A DNA stretch of 64,000 nucleotides, taken from contig NZ_CP050301.1 of the NCBI RefSeq assembly GCF_014189505.1, positions 627,501 through 691,500 of the forward strand. The letters are read 5' to 3'. This DNA comes from Phyllobacterium sp. 628 (GTDB lineage: Bacteria > Pseudomonadota > Alphaproteobacteria > Rhizobiales > Rhizobiaceae). Of this stretch, positions 1-8,240 are shown piece after piece. The translations under genes and the position numbers were made by a program. The notes beneath the pieces were generated by a model, which saw nothing but the letters and a program-made list of their open reading frames with translations, did not search any database and was not told the DNA's origin. Each line of letters begins with the position of its first letter. Position 1 is the first letter of the stretch.

Positions 1-1799
1 GGGAAAATGTGGCTGGCGTGCCGACCTATATGAGTCCTTACACCAGTCCACCAGCGCCCAAAAAGGGTAAAATATGGGTCAATAACGGCTTCTGGGATAC
101 GTACCGTACGACATGGCCGCTCTACACGCTGCTGTTCCCAAATGCGGCCGGAGAAATGATTGACGGTTTCATCAATGGCTACAAGGATGGCGGCTGGGTG
201 ACGCGCTGGTCCGGCCCCGGTTACGCCGACATGATGGTGGCGACGAGTTCCGATATCATCTTCGCCGACGCTTACATGAAGGGTGTCCGCAATTTCGATA
301 TTGCTTCGGCCTACGCATCAATGGTCAAGAATGCATCCGTTTACAGTTCCGACGACAGCAGGGGCCGCAAGGGTATGAACGAAACGCCCTTTTACGGTTA
401 CTCGCGACTGGGCGATGAAAACGTATCGTGGTCACTTGAGGGCTATCTCAACGATTTCGGTGTGGCGCAAATGGCCACGGCGTTGGGCAAGACCGATGAT
501 GCAGCCTATTTCTCCAACAGCGCCATCAATTATGCCAAGATTTTTGACGGCGAATCGACGGGAACATGGGCTGGGGGCTGGTTCAGAAAAAGAGCCAGCG
601 ACACCAGTTGGGCCAATACCAACAGTACACCGCAGAGCTGGTATGGCGCCTATACGGAAGGCAATGCCTGGCACTATGCCTTTCTCGCTCCGCAGGATGG
701 CCAGGGTCTGGCCAATCTTTATGGGGGCCGCGACAAGCTGAAAGCCAAGCTCGATGCCTTCTTCACGACGCCGCCTTTGAAGGATGGCGACTTCTACATA
801 TCAAAACCGGAAATCGTTTCGGCTTATGACGTCTCGAAGGCAGCCAATGTTGGCGAATATCAGCATTCCAACCAGCCGGTGCATCACTCGATCTATATGT
901 ACAATTATGCCGGTGCGCCTGCCAGCGGACAGAAATATCTGCGCGATGTCATGGATAAGCTCTACTTTTCCGGGTTTGATGCCAATGGGAACCAGACCGG
1001 CAATGGCTATCTCGGTGATGAAGACAATGGCGAAATGTCCGCGTGGTACGTTTGGAGCGCCATGGGGGTTTACCCCGTCAGCGCCGGACGACCTGAATAT
1101 GCCATTGGCGCACCCTATTTCCCGAAAATGACAGTGCGCGTGGAGGATGCCAAGGGCGCCGTCCACCAGATCGTCATCCAGGCGCCCAATGTCAGTTCCA
1201 GTAATCGGTATGTGCAGAGCGTCAAGCTTGATGGCAAGCCGGTCAGCCACAATTACCTGCTTCATTCGCAGATCGCCAATGGTGCGCTGCTGGAATTTGA
1301 TATGGGCCCCAATCCATCGCAATGGGGAACGGGGGCGGATGATGCGCCGGCTTCGATCACGACGGGGTCTGCCAAGCCAAGGCCTTTCACGTCGCTTCTG
1401 GTAGACAAGTCCTACGCGGTCACCGCCAGCAATGCGGTCAACACCGACAGTCTGTATGACCGCAATTCCAGCACGGCCTGGAATGGAACGGCGCCTACAT
1501 GGGTAGAAGCTGACAAGAATGCTCCGAAAGCGGGCGACAGCGTATTGCTTTACACGCTGACATCAGCGGCTGCCGCAGAGGGTGATCCGGTGAGCTGGAC
1601 GTTAAAGGGATCGAATGACGGCACGAACTGGACGGTACTGGATGAGCGCAAGGACCAGAAGTTTGAATGGCGTCAGCAGGTCAAGCCGTTTGCCCTGAAG
1701 ACTCCGGCGGCTTACTCGAGATACCGTCTGGAGATCGGCGGAACCAAGCCTGTAAACCTGTCAGAGTTTGAATTGCTGGGCTATCCCGCAACGCCCTGA
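1..1799 (+). CDS. GH92 family alpha-mannosidase, 3' part (5' end outside window)
   Basis: The reading frame is open to the left edge (first whole codon at base 3), so this is the C-terminal ~600 residues of a longer protein. Motifs typical of glycoside hydrolase family 92 are present: NNGFWDTYRTTWPLY near the start, GYADMMVATSSDIIFADAY, and GDEDNGEMSAWYVWSAMG in the middle. GH92 enzymes are calcium-dependent exo-alpha-mannosidases, usually secreted or periplasmic. After the catalytic domain, from about residue 460, follows a beta-rich module (TASNAVNTDSLYDRNSSTAWNG) resembling an F5/8-type C (CBM32-like) carbohydrate-binding domain. The signal peptide, if any, lies outside. No partner glycan gene is visible downstream. 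The family is confident; the linkage and natural substrate are not. Confidence 0.85.
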   Translation, partial: ENVAGVPTYMSPYTSPPAPKKGKIWVNNGFWDTYRTTWPLYTLLFPNAAGEMIDGFINGYKDGGWVTRWSGPGYADMMVATSSDIIFADAYMKGVRNFDIASAYASMVKNASVYSSDDSRGRKGMNETPFYGYSRLGDENVSWSLEGYLNDFGVAQMATALGKTDDAAYFSNSAINYAKIFDGESTGTWAGGWFRKRASDTSWANTNSTPQSWYGAYTEGNAWHYAFLAPQDGQGLANLYGGRDKLKAKLDAFFTTPPLKDGDFYISKPEIVSAYDVSKAANVGEYQHSNQPVHHSIYMYNYAGAPASGQKYLRDVMDKLYFSGFDANGNQTGNGYLGDEDNGEMSAWYVWSAMGVYPVSAGRPEYAIGAPYFPKMTVRVEDAKGAVHQIVIQAPNVSSSNRYVQSVKLDGKPVSHNYLLHSQIANGALLEFDMGPNPSQWGTGADDAPASITTGSAKPRPFTSLLVDKSYAVTASNAVNTDSLYDRNSSTAWNGTAPTWVEADKNAPKAGDSVLLYTLTSAAAAEGDPVSWTLKGSNDGTNWTVLDERKDQKFEWRQQVKPFALKTPAAYSRYRLEIGGTKPVNLSEFELLGYPATP

Positions 1800-1830
1800 T
1801 GCAATTTCCCGTTGGTGATATTGCAAAAGG

Positions 1831-1874
1831 CACCACCCCTTACCCTCCCACCTGTGGGGAGGTTTGGGGTGGTG
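1831..1874. terminator. Hairpin after the GH92 gene
   Basis: CACCACCCC (1831-1839) pairs with GGGGTGGTG (1866-1874), and an inner C-rich/G-rich stem continues the helix. It starts about 30 bases after the GH92 stop codon. It could end transcription or protect the mRNA 3' end, although no clear T run follows. It adjoins the larger inverted repeat and may be part of the same repeat family. Confidence 0.4.
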
Positions 1875-1882
1875 ATTGGTAC

Positions 1883-2048
1883 TTCACCCCCCCTCTGCCC
1901 TGTCGGGCATCTCCCCCACAAGGGGGGAGATCACATCGACATTGAGGAGGTCGCTCAATTTGCAACTCTTGAAGATTAGCTGATACAGCCATGAAGGCTG
2001 ATCTCCCCCCTTGTGGGGGGAGATGCCCGACAGGGCAGAGGGGGGTGA
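1883..2048. repeat. Large intergenic inverted repeat with ~50-bp arms
   Basis: The left arm at 1883-1933 (TTCACCCC, CTCTGCCCTGTCGGGCATCT, then a C-rich/G-rich palindrome) is repeated in inverted orientation at 1999-2048. The only differences are one-base changes in homopolymer runs. About 65 bases lie between the arms. No transposase is present. Short palindromic intergenic repeats of this G+C-rich kind are common in Hyphomicrobiales genomes, so this is most likely two copies of a dispersed element placed head to head. Confidence 0.75.
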
Positions 2049-2097
2049 AAACAATCAATCTGTTGTTTTCAAATACATCCCTGCAATCTCCCCCTCT

Positions 2098-2127
2098 CCC
2101 TCATGGTGAGCTTGTCGAACCACGCAA
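2098..2127. repeat. Short REP-like fragment
   Basis: The stretch around CATGGTGAGCTTGTCGAACC resembles a widespread short intergenic repeat of alphaproteobacteria built around GAGCTTGTCGAA. Only one copy is present in the window, so assignment rests on recalled similarity. Confidence 0.3.
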
Positions 2128-2239
2128 AATGGTTCTGAAGTATCCATATCCCACTAAAAATATGCACAAAATTGCACGCACCCCAAAAACAATCTGCAAA
2201 CTTATCCACGCCCTCAAAACCTGTCGTATTATCCGCATG

Positions 2240-2449
2240 TCCTTTCCGGCGGGAATGCTTCCGGAACCGTTCGAAAGTCGGAAAGGACCGGCGCCTCCGC
2301 GCTTCGGGTCGACGGAACCCGAAGCTCCGGGGAGGTTCCGTCCAATGTTCCAGGGCCGGTACTATGGCCGGCATGTGTCTTGACGGACACTCGCGGCAAA
2401 GTCGCGCGATACGGGACGCCAATGTCCCAATCAGGCGAAAATGCCTGAT
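2240..2449. other. Cluster of seven consecutive hairpins, possible structured RNA
   Basis: Seven perfect stems follow one another in 210 bases: TCCTTTCC/GGAAAGGA (2240-2287), CTTCGGGT/ACCCGAAG (2302-2324), GGCC/GGCC (2354-2369), GTGTC/GACAC (2375-2390), CGCG/CGCG (2392-2406), GGGAC/GTCCC (2413-2428) and ATCAGGC/GCCTGAT (2430-2449). Stem 2 and its flanks also nest inside a longer pairing. Reading frames across the region give no recognisable protein. It does not show the signatures expected of RNase P RNA, SRP RNA, tmRNA or a cobalamin riboswitch. The strand is unknown. A run of TATTAT at 2227-2232 could be a -10 box on the plus strand, but no good -35 box accompanies it. Confidence 0.4.
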
Positions 2450-2880
2450 ATCGGTCAGTGCGCCACGGTGGAACGGGCGGAAACAGAAATCGCCGGGCGG
2501 GTGGTCCGAAAGATCGCAAACCCCATTCTACCAATCCAAGACCGCGTTCCAAGGACCGCCCGTCTTTCCCACCTTTCAACAGCCAGACGCATCAGCGGGC
2601 GTGGCAATGGGGAAGTATGACCACCTGATAAAGTGAAGTGAAGATTATCAGCCAGCGCGTCGCGAAGCGCTTTCCGAAATTCAAACCGCGAGGCTTTACT
2701 TTCAGTATGCGTATAAAACCGTGGAAGGATTGCCACAGAAACGCAATAATGCGCAAATATGCGGCGCTTGGGGCGAATCAATCCAAGTTGCCACTGGCAT
2801 TTTGAGCGTTGAACACTTAAATACCGCTCTAAAACAGGCTTCTGCGTGAGGCTTTCTGATTTCATGGAATGAGTGTTTGG

Positions 2881-4008
2881 ATGAAGGCTGACTATTACGA
2901 AACCCTCGGCGTAGCCAGAGGCGCTGATGAGAAAGAGCTGAAAAGCGCTTTTCGTAAACTGGCGATGCAGTATCACCCCGACAAGAATCCGGGCGATGAA
3001 ACGGCCGAGCACCGGTTCAAGGAAATCGGCGAAGCCTATGAGACGCTGAAAGACCCCAACAAGCGCGCTGCCTATGACCGTTTCGGTCACGCGGCCTTTG
3101 AAAATGGCGGCATGGGTGGCGGCGGCGGTTTCGGTGGTACCGGTGGTTTTGCCGATATTTTTGAAGACATTTTTGGCGAGATGATGGGTGGCGGTCGCCA
3201 GCGCCGCTCCGGCGGACGCGAACGCGGTGCCGATCTGCGCTACAATATGGAAATTACGCTGGAAGAGGCCTATGCCGGCAAGACGGCACAGATCCGCGTG
3301 CCCACATCCATCGTCTGCGATGAATGCACCGGCACAGGTGCCAAGGCTGGCACATCACCGGTCACTTGTAACACGTGCGGCGGCTCCGGCCGTGTCCGTG
3401 CGGCTCAGGGTTTCTTCTCCATCGAGCGCACCTGCCCAACCTGTCACGGCCGTGGCCAGACCATCAAGGACCCTTGCCCCAAATGTGCAGGTCAGGGCCG
3501 AATCACCGAAGAGCGTTCGCTTTCGGTCAACATCCCGGCTGGCATCGAGGACGGTACACGCATCCGTCTGACCGGCGAAGGCGAGGCGGGTGTTCGCGGC
3601 GGCCCGTCCGGTGATCTCTATATTTTCCTGTCGCTGAAGCCGCATGAATTCTTCCAGCGCGATGGTGCGGATCTCTACTGCAAAGTACCGATTTCCATGA
3701 CAACGGCAGCTCTTGGCGGCCAGTTCGAAGTGGCTACGCTTGATGGCACGCAGACCCGGGTGAAAATTCCCGACGGCACGCAAAACGCCAAGCAATTCCG
3801 CCTCAAGGGCAAGGGCATGCCGGTTTTGCGCCAGCCAGCCATGGGTGATCTCTACATCCAGATTTCCATTGAGACACCGCAGAATCTCAACAAGCGCCAG
3901 CGCGAATTGCTGGAAGAGTTCGAGCGTGTGTCGTCGCAGGACAACAGCCCGCAATCCTCCGGCTTTTTTGCCCGCATGAAGGATTTCTTCGAGGGATTGA
4001 GCGAGTAA
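2881..4008 (+). CDS. dnaJ: Chaperone protein DnaJ
   Basis: DnaJ is the Hsp40 co-chaperone that delivers unfolded clients to DnaK and stimulates its ATPase. The protein has the full class A layout: a J domain with HPD at residues 32-34, a Gly/Phe-rich linker ([14 protein letters not shown]), four CxxCxGxG zinc repeats ([32 protein letters not shown]), and the C-terminal client-binding beta domains. An upstream in-frame ATG at 2869 exists, but the [10 protein letters not shown] start at 2881 matches the usual family N-terminus; neither start has a strong ribosome site. The length of 375 residues is normal. dnaK, often directly upstream in this order, is not in the 870 bases before it. Confidence 0.95.
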   Translation: MKADYYETLGVARGADEKELKSAFRKLAMQYHPDKNPGDETAEHRFKEIGEAYETLKDPNKRAAYDRFGHAAFENGGMGGGGGFGGTGGFADIFEDIFGEMMGGGRQRRSGGRERGADLRYNMEITLEEAYAGKTAQIRVPTSIVCDECTGTGAKAGTSPVTCNTCGGSGRVRAAQGFFSIERTCPTCHGRGQTIKDPCPKCAGQGRITEERSLSVNIPAGIEDGTRIRLTGEGEAGVRGGPSGDLYIFLSLKPHEFFQRDGADLYCKVPISMTTAALGGQFEVATLDGTQTRVKIPDGTQNAKQFRLKGKGMPVLRQPAMGDLYIQISIETPQNLNKRQRELLEEFERVSSQDNSPQSSGFFARMKDFFEGLSE

Positions 4009-4092
4009 TTTTGTTACGGAATTAAGACAACTGGCCTTGCTTCCGCCACGAGTTGCGTCATAAATTTGTCTGACTGCGACGGGAGGATGAGC

Positions 4093-4686
4093 ATGACACG
4101 ACCATTGGGTAAGAAACTCGCTGAAAAATTCGGCGAGGAAATCCGGTTTTTCAAAGGCTGGATGCACGGGCCAAAGGCTGTCGGCTCCATTCTGCCGACG
4201 AGTTCCATCACCGCGCGCCGTATGGCCAGTGTCGTCAATCCGCATTCCGGCCTGCCGGTACTGGAGCTCGGGCCGGGTACGGGTGTCATTACCCGCGCCA
4301 TTCTCGGCCGCGGTGTGGCTCCCTCCGATCTTTATTGTGTCGAATACTCAGCGGATTTCGCCGAGCATCTGCGCGAGGATTTTCCCGGTGTGAACATTAT
4401 TGAGGGCGATGCCTTCAATCTCGACAAGACGCTGGGCGCACATAAGGACCAGATGTTTGATTCGGTCGTCTCGGCCGTGCCGCTTTTGAACTTTCCGGTT
4501 GGCGAGCGGGTGAAGATCATCGAGGATCTGTTGCGGCGCGTTCCGCACGGCCGCCCGATTGTCCAGATTACGTATGGCCCGATGTCGCCGGTTCCGGCCG
4601 GTCGCGGCAACTACAAGATTGAGCATCTCGATTTTATCATCCGCAATGTTCCTCCCGCGCGGCTGTGGATTTATCGCCGCGCCTGA
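4093..4686 (+). CDS. pmtA: Phospholipid N-methyltransferase (PmtA)
   Basis: PmtA methylates phosphatidylethanolamine stepwise to phosphatidylcholine, using S-adenosylmethionine, at the inner membrane. The SAM-binding motif LELGPGTG lies at about residues 57-64, and the N-terminal segment FFKGWMHGPKAVGSILPTS is typical of the rhizobial soluble-type PmtA family. I chose the ATG at 4093 because GGGAGG (4081-4086) sits six bases before it; an ATG at 4087 is too close to that site. The protein has 197 residues, near the family norm. It follows dnaJ by 84 bases, an arrangement I recall from other Hyphomicrobiales. A generic small methyltransferase is the alternative. Confidence 0.85.
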   Translation: MTRPLGKKLAEKFGEEIRFFKGWMHGPKAVGSILPTSSITARRMASVVNPHSGLPVLELGPGTGVITRAILGRGVAPSDLYCVEYSADFAEHLREDFPGVNIIEGDAFNLDKTLGAHKDQMFDSVVSAVPLLNFPVGERVKIIEDLLRRVPHGRPIVQITYGPMSPVPAGRGNYKIEHLDFIIRNVPPARLWIYRRA

Positions 4687-4725
4687 TTCCCCGATTTCCA
4701 TCGCTTGACCCCTGAAGGGAACTCT

Positions 4726-5310
4726 ATGCTGCCGAAGATTCTCGTTTTCGCAGGTTCCAACCGTACCAGCGCTTACAGCGGTCAGGTTGCCGATGTCGCA
4801 ACAAAAACATTGGCCGCTCTGGGCGCTGACGTGACGCGTATAGCCCTGATCGATTATCCCTTGCCGATCATGGATCAGGATCTGGAAACGGAAAAAGGCA
4901 TCCCGGAGAATGCCATGAAGCTGGGCCGCCTGTTTGCGGCACATGATGGCATTCTCATTGCATCGCCCGAATACAATTCATCCATTCCGCCGCTGCTGAA
5001 AAACACAATCGATTGGGTCAGCCGCATTTCGCGGGATGGTGAAAAGCCCTTGCGGCCCTATTCTGGAAAGATCGTCGCCTTGTGTTCATCTTCCGACGGA
5101 CAGTTTGCCGGCGCTCGCGGGCTTTATCATTTACGCTCGGTGCTGATGAATGTTGGAACACAGATTCTCAGCGAACAATGCTCGGTCCCGCATGCACACG
5201 AAGCCTTTGCCGATGACGGCTCGTTTCATGATGCGCGAACAGCCAAAGCCATGGAGCGGGTCTGCCAAACGCTGGTTGATCACACAACCCTGGCAAAATC
5301 CCGCCTATAA
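4726..5310 (+). CDS. NADPH-dependent FMN reductase family protein
   Basis: This is a flavodoxin-fold reductase of about 194 residues. The N-terminal VFAGSNRTSAYSGQVAD segment matches the phosphate-binding loop of FMN reductases, and SPEYNSSIPPLLKNTIDWVSR is the characteristic second flavin-contact motif. Such enzymes reduce FMN, quinones or azo compounds with NAD(P)H; the substrate cannot be read from sequence. ATG 4726 is preferred over the upstream TTG because GAAGGGA (4714-4720) precedes it. It lies between pmtA and pyrF on the same strand with short gaps and is probably cotranscribed. Confidence 0.85.
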   Translation: MLPKILVFAGSNRTSAYSGQVADVATKTLAALGADVTRIALIDYPLPIMDQDLETEKGIPENAMKLGRLFAAHDGILIASPEYNSSIPPLLKNTIDWVSRISRDGEKPLRPYSGKIVALCSSSDGQFAGARGLYHLRSVLMNVGTQILSEQCSVPHAHEAFADDGSFHDARTAKAMERVCQTLVDHTTLAKSRL

Positions 5311-5401
5311 GCCGTTTTCTGGCCACCATTTGCCATTCTGAGCTTTTCTATCGCGTTCCGTTGTGCGATGGGGTGACGATCAACAGAAAAGGTGGTTTGT
5401 C

Positions 5402-6100
5402 ATGATGGAAGCGGCTTTGCGCGATCGCCTCATCGTAGGCCTTGATGTGCCTTCAGTGAATGATGCGGCGAAAATTGTCAGTGAACTTGGCGACACGGTG
5501 TCGTTTTACAAAATTGGCTATCAGCTGGCTTTTGCCGGTGGCCTCGGTTTCGCTTCAGAACTGGTTCAGTCCGGCAAAAAAGTCTTTCTCGATATGAAAC
5601 TGCTCGATATCGACAACACAGTCGCCAAAGGCGTCGAAAACATCGTCAAGATGGGTGTGTCGATGCTGACGCTCCATGCCTATCCCAAAGCGATGAAGGC
5701 AGCTGTGGAAGCGGCGCGCGGCTCTGATCTCTGTCTGCTTGGCGTTACGGTGCTCACCTCCATGGACCAGCAGGACATGATCGATGCCGGTTACGAGCAC
5801 GATCCGCACACGCTGGTGCTGATCCGTGCCGAGCAGGCCCTGCATGCGGGCATGGGCGGCATTGTCTGTTCGGCAGCGGAAGCATCTGCTGTGCGCAAGA
5901 TCGTTGGACCAAAACTTGCCGTCGTCACCCCCGGCATCCGGCCGAAGGGCGCTGATATCGGCGACCAGAAGCGCGTCATGACCCCGTCAGATGCCCTGCG
6001 CGAAGGTGCCAGCCATCTCGTGGTTGCAAGGCCCATCGTCGGCGTGGCAGATCACAAAGCTGCGGCAGAAGCGATCCTTGCCGAAATGGCCACTGTCTGA
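5402..6100 (+). CDS. pyrF: Orotidine 5'-phosphate decarboxylase
   Basis: PyrF converts orotidine monophosphate to UMP, the last step of de novo pyrimidine synthesis. The catalytic DxKxxD tetrad appears as DMKLLD at residues 64-69, with the substrate lysine in FYKIGYQ (residue 37) and the phosphate-binding TPGIRP near the C-terminus. It is a TIM-barrel protein of 232 residues, the usual length. Start 5402 (or the adjacent ATG at 5405) follows AAAAGGTGG at 5387-5395. The DUF1330 gene follows after 47 bases and probably shares its transcript. Confidence 0.95.
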   Translation: MMEAALRDRLIVGLDVPSVNDAAKIVSELGDTVSFYKIGYQLAFAGGLGFASELVQSGKKVFLDMKLLDIDNTVAKGVENIVKMGVSMLTLHAYPKAMKAAVEAARGSDLCLLGVTVLTSMDQQDMIDAGYEHDPHTLVLIRAEQALHAGMGGIVCSAAEASAVRKIVGPKLAVVTPGIRPKGADIGDQKRVMTPSDALREGASHLVVARPIVGVADHKAAAEAILAEMATV

Positions 6101-6147
6101 TCAAATCCGCCAAAATGAATCGCCTGAACAGGCGGATTGGAGGATTG

Positions 6148-6435
6148 ATGGCCAAGGGATATTGGATTGCACGCATCGATGTGAAAGATGCCGAGGGTTA
6201 CAAGGGCTATATCTCAACCGCAAAACCGGCGTTCGAACGGTTCGGTGCAAATTTTCTCGCCCGTGGCGGCGCATTCCATGAACTGGAAGGCACAGCCCGT
6301 GCCCGCAATGTGGTGATCGAGTTTCCATCGGTGCAGCACGCGCTCGATTGCTACAACTCTGTGGAATATCAGGCCGCCAAGGCCATTCGCAAACAATATG
6401 CCGAAGGCGAAATGCTCATCGTTGAAGGAGCCTGA
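6148..6435 (+). CDS. DUF1330 domain protein
   Basis: This small (95 residues) soluble protein belongs to the DUF1330 family, a dimeric alpha/beta barrel fold of the ferredoxin-like group. Recognisable family features are MAKGYWIARIDVKD at the N-terminus, the central FLARGGAFHELEG, and the segment VVIEFPSVQHALDCYNSVEYQ. Its biochemical role is unknown. The ATG at 6148 has a good site GGAGG at 6139-6143. Position just after pyrF suggests an operon. Confidence 0.85.
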   Translation: MAKGYWIARIDVKDAEGYKGYISTAKPAFERFGANFLARGGAFHELEGTARARNVVIEFPSVQHALDCYNSVEYQAAKAIRKQYAEGEMLIVEGA

Positions 6436-6515
6436 GCCTTCATCTGTGCAGTGCGCAATTTATGTTGCGGTTGCACAATGATTTGTGAACATCTTTCTCC
6501 GGGCTAATCCTTTTG

Positions 6516-6526
6516 TTGCATTGCAA
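6516..6526. promoter_or_regulatory. Candidate PhaR-type operator before phaZ
   Basis: TTGCATTGCAA is a perfect 11-base palindrome about 105 bases before the phaZ start. TGC-rich palindromes of this kind are bound by the PHA-responsive repressor PhaR in related alphaproteobacteria. Function here is inferred from motif and location only. Confidence 0.4.
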
Positions 6527-6629
6527 TATCGGTCAAAGCGGGTAGGGTTATTCTCCCGTCAAGAACATTTTCATCTTTGGTGAGCATGTTCTTGAGATCG
6601 CCGTTGTGTTGATATGATCGGACAGTGGA

Positions 6630-7907
6630 ATGTTCTACCAGCTTTATGAACTCAATCACGCCGCACTCCAGCCCTATCGGGCTTTGGCGGATGCCACGAA
6701 GCTGTTCTATGACCATCCACTCAATCCGTTCTCGCAAACGATAATTGGCCGCTCCATCACGGCTGGCTGCGAACTGTTCGAACGGACAACGCGTGCCTAC
6801 GCCAAGCCGGCTTTCGGTCTTCCAACGACAATTGTTGATGGTGATGAAGTTGAAATCCGCGAAAAGATCGTCTGGTCCAAGCCATTTTGCAACGTGATCC
6901 ATTTCAAGCGCTCGCTTCCTGCCAAGCGTGGTGCCGACCCCAAGATTCTTGTCGTTGCGCCGATGTCCGGCCATTACGCCACTTTGCTGCGCGGTACTGT
7001 CGAGGCATTGCTGCCGCATGCGGAAGTCTACATCACCGATTGGGTTGATGCGCGCAGTGTGCCGCTGACCGCCGGCCGTTTCGACCTTGACGATTATGTC
7101 GACTATGTCATCGAGATGTTCCATGCGCTCGGTGAAGACACACATGTGGTTGCTGTCTGTCAGCCATCGGTTCCGGTGCTGGCAGCAGTCTCCGTCATGG
7201 AAGCCAATGGTGACCGTTTCGCGCCGTCCAGCATGACATTGATGGGCGGCCCTATCGATACCCGCAAGAACCCGACCGCAGTCAACATTCTGGCAGAGGA
7301 AAAGGGCATTAAATGGTTCCGCGACAATGTCATCATGTCGGTGCCGTGGCCGCATGCGGGCTTTATGCGCGAAGTCTATCCGGGTTTCCTGCAGCTTTCG
7401 GGCTTTATGAGCATGAACCTTGATCGCCATATTACAGCGCACAAGGAATTCTTCACGCATCTGGTGCAGGAAGACGGCGACTCCGCCGACAAGCACCGGG
7501 AATTCTATGACGAATATCTCGCCGTGATGGATTTGACGGCTGAATTCTACCTGCAGACTGTTGATACGGTTTTCGTTCGTCAGTCGCTGCCAAAGGGTGA
7601 AATGACCCATCGCGGCAAGCTGGTTGATCCTTCTGCCATCCGCAACGTTGCGCTGCTCACTGTCGAGGGCGAGAACGACGATATTTCCGGCGTCGGCCAG
7701 ACCAAAGCCGCCCAGACCCTGTGTGTAAACATCCCCGATGCGATGCGTATGCACCATCTGCAGGCCAAGGTCGGTCACTACGGCGTGTTTAACGGATCGC
7801 GTTTCCGTGCTGAAATTGCACCACGTATTGTCCAATTCGTTAACGACCATGCGCAGGCCAATCGCAAGAGCAACGTGACGCCGATTGGCAAACGCGCTCG
7901 CGGCTAA
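6630..7907 (+). CDS. phaZ: Intracellular polyhydroxyalkanoate depolymerase
   Basis: PhaZ degrades intracellular poly-3-hydroxybutyrate granules to release carbon. The 425-residue alpha/beta hydrolase matches the intracellular PHB depolymerase family: an N-terminal MFYQLYELNHAALQPYRALAD, a nucleophile elbow V-C-Q-P with Cys177 in place of serine (normal for this family), and the C-terminal region with QAKVGHYGVFNGSRFR that supplies the catalytic histidine. The ATG at 6630 fits the family N-terminus although its ribosome site is weak. It is transcribed alone and a PhaR-like palindrome lies upstream. Confidence 0.92.
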   Translation: MFYQLYELNHAALQPYRALADATKLFYDHPLNPFSQTIIGRSITAGCELFERTTRAYAKPAFGLPTTIVDGDEVEIREKIVWSKPFCNVIHFKRSLPAKRGADPKILVVAPMSGHYATLLRGTVEALLPHAEVYITDWVDARSVPLTAGRFDLDDYVDYVIEMFHALGEDTHVVAVCQPSVPVLAAVSVMEANGDRFAPSSMTLMGGPIDTRKNPTAVNILAEEKGIKWFRDNVIMSVPWPHAGFMREVYPGFLQLSGFMSMNLDRHITAHKEFFTHLVQEDGDSADKHREFYDEYLAVMDLTAEFYLQTVDTVFVRQSLPKGEMTHRGKLVDPSAIRNVALLTVEGENDDISGVGQTKAAQTLCVNIPDAMRMHHLQAKVGHYGVFNGSRFRAEIAPRIVQFVNDHAQANRKSNVTPIGKRARG

Positions 7908-8131
7908 AGGCAATCTCCGACTGTTAAAGAGCTCGCGCCGGAAGCGTTGTTTTTCCGGCAGCGGTGGTATTACACTAGCTGTACTTCGATAAATATCAAT
8001 AAATTCAACCTCTTGCCGGTTTGTGTATCGAACGCATTTCCGCCAGCGGAAACGGCCGCCTTGCGGTCTATGTGACCAAGGCGGCATCGCATACCCATCA
8101 AATTTTCCTCAAAATCTAGGAAGTTCAAATT

Positions 8132-8147
8132 TTAACCATATATTAAC
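8132..8147 (+). promoter_or_regulatory. CtrA-type box 1
   Basis: TTAACCATATATTAAC matches the full CtrA consensus TTAA-N7-TTAAC. It lies 94 bases before the BTLCP protease start. CtrA is the master cell-cycle response regulator of alphaproteobacteria. Confidence 0.6.
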
Positions 8148-8197
8148 AATGGCGGGATCGTGGCGCCATTGTGATTGACTCATATCCCCTCCCGACA

Positions 8198-8213
8198 TTA
8201 ACGTTTTGTTAAC
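8198..8213 (+). promoter_or_regulatory. CtrA-type box 2
   Basis: TTAACGTTTTGTTAAC is a second perfect TTAA-N7-TTAAC match, 28 bases before the start codon of the BTLCP gene and 66 bases after box 1. The spacing puts both on the same promoter region. Confidence 0.6.
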
Positions 8214-8240
8214 GAAGGCTGGTTGGGTTCGGAGTAAAGC

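Noticed and set aside
2235..2460. RNase P RNA, SRP RNA, tmRNA or cobalamin riboswitch in the hairpin cluster
   Set aside because: I looked for the conserved sequences of each (for example GAGGAAAGTCC, GGTCAGGTCCGGAAGG, an encoded tag or tRNA-like end) and found none on either strand.
2172..2636. Possible protein gene in the hairpin region (plus strand), and minus-strand frames at 2229-2579 and 2455-3090
   Set aside because: None has a good ribosome site or family likeness, and the base pattern is dominated by palindromes. The last also runs into dnaJ antisense.
6504..8087. Minus-strand open frame of 527 codons
   Set aside because: Antisense to phaZ; His- and Arg-rich translation without a recognisable domain.
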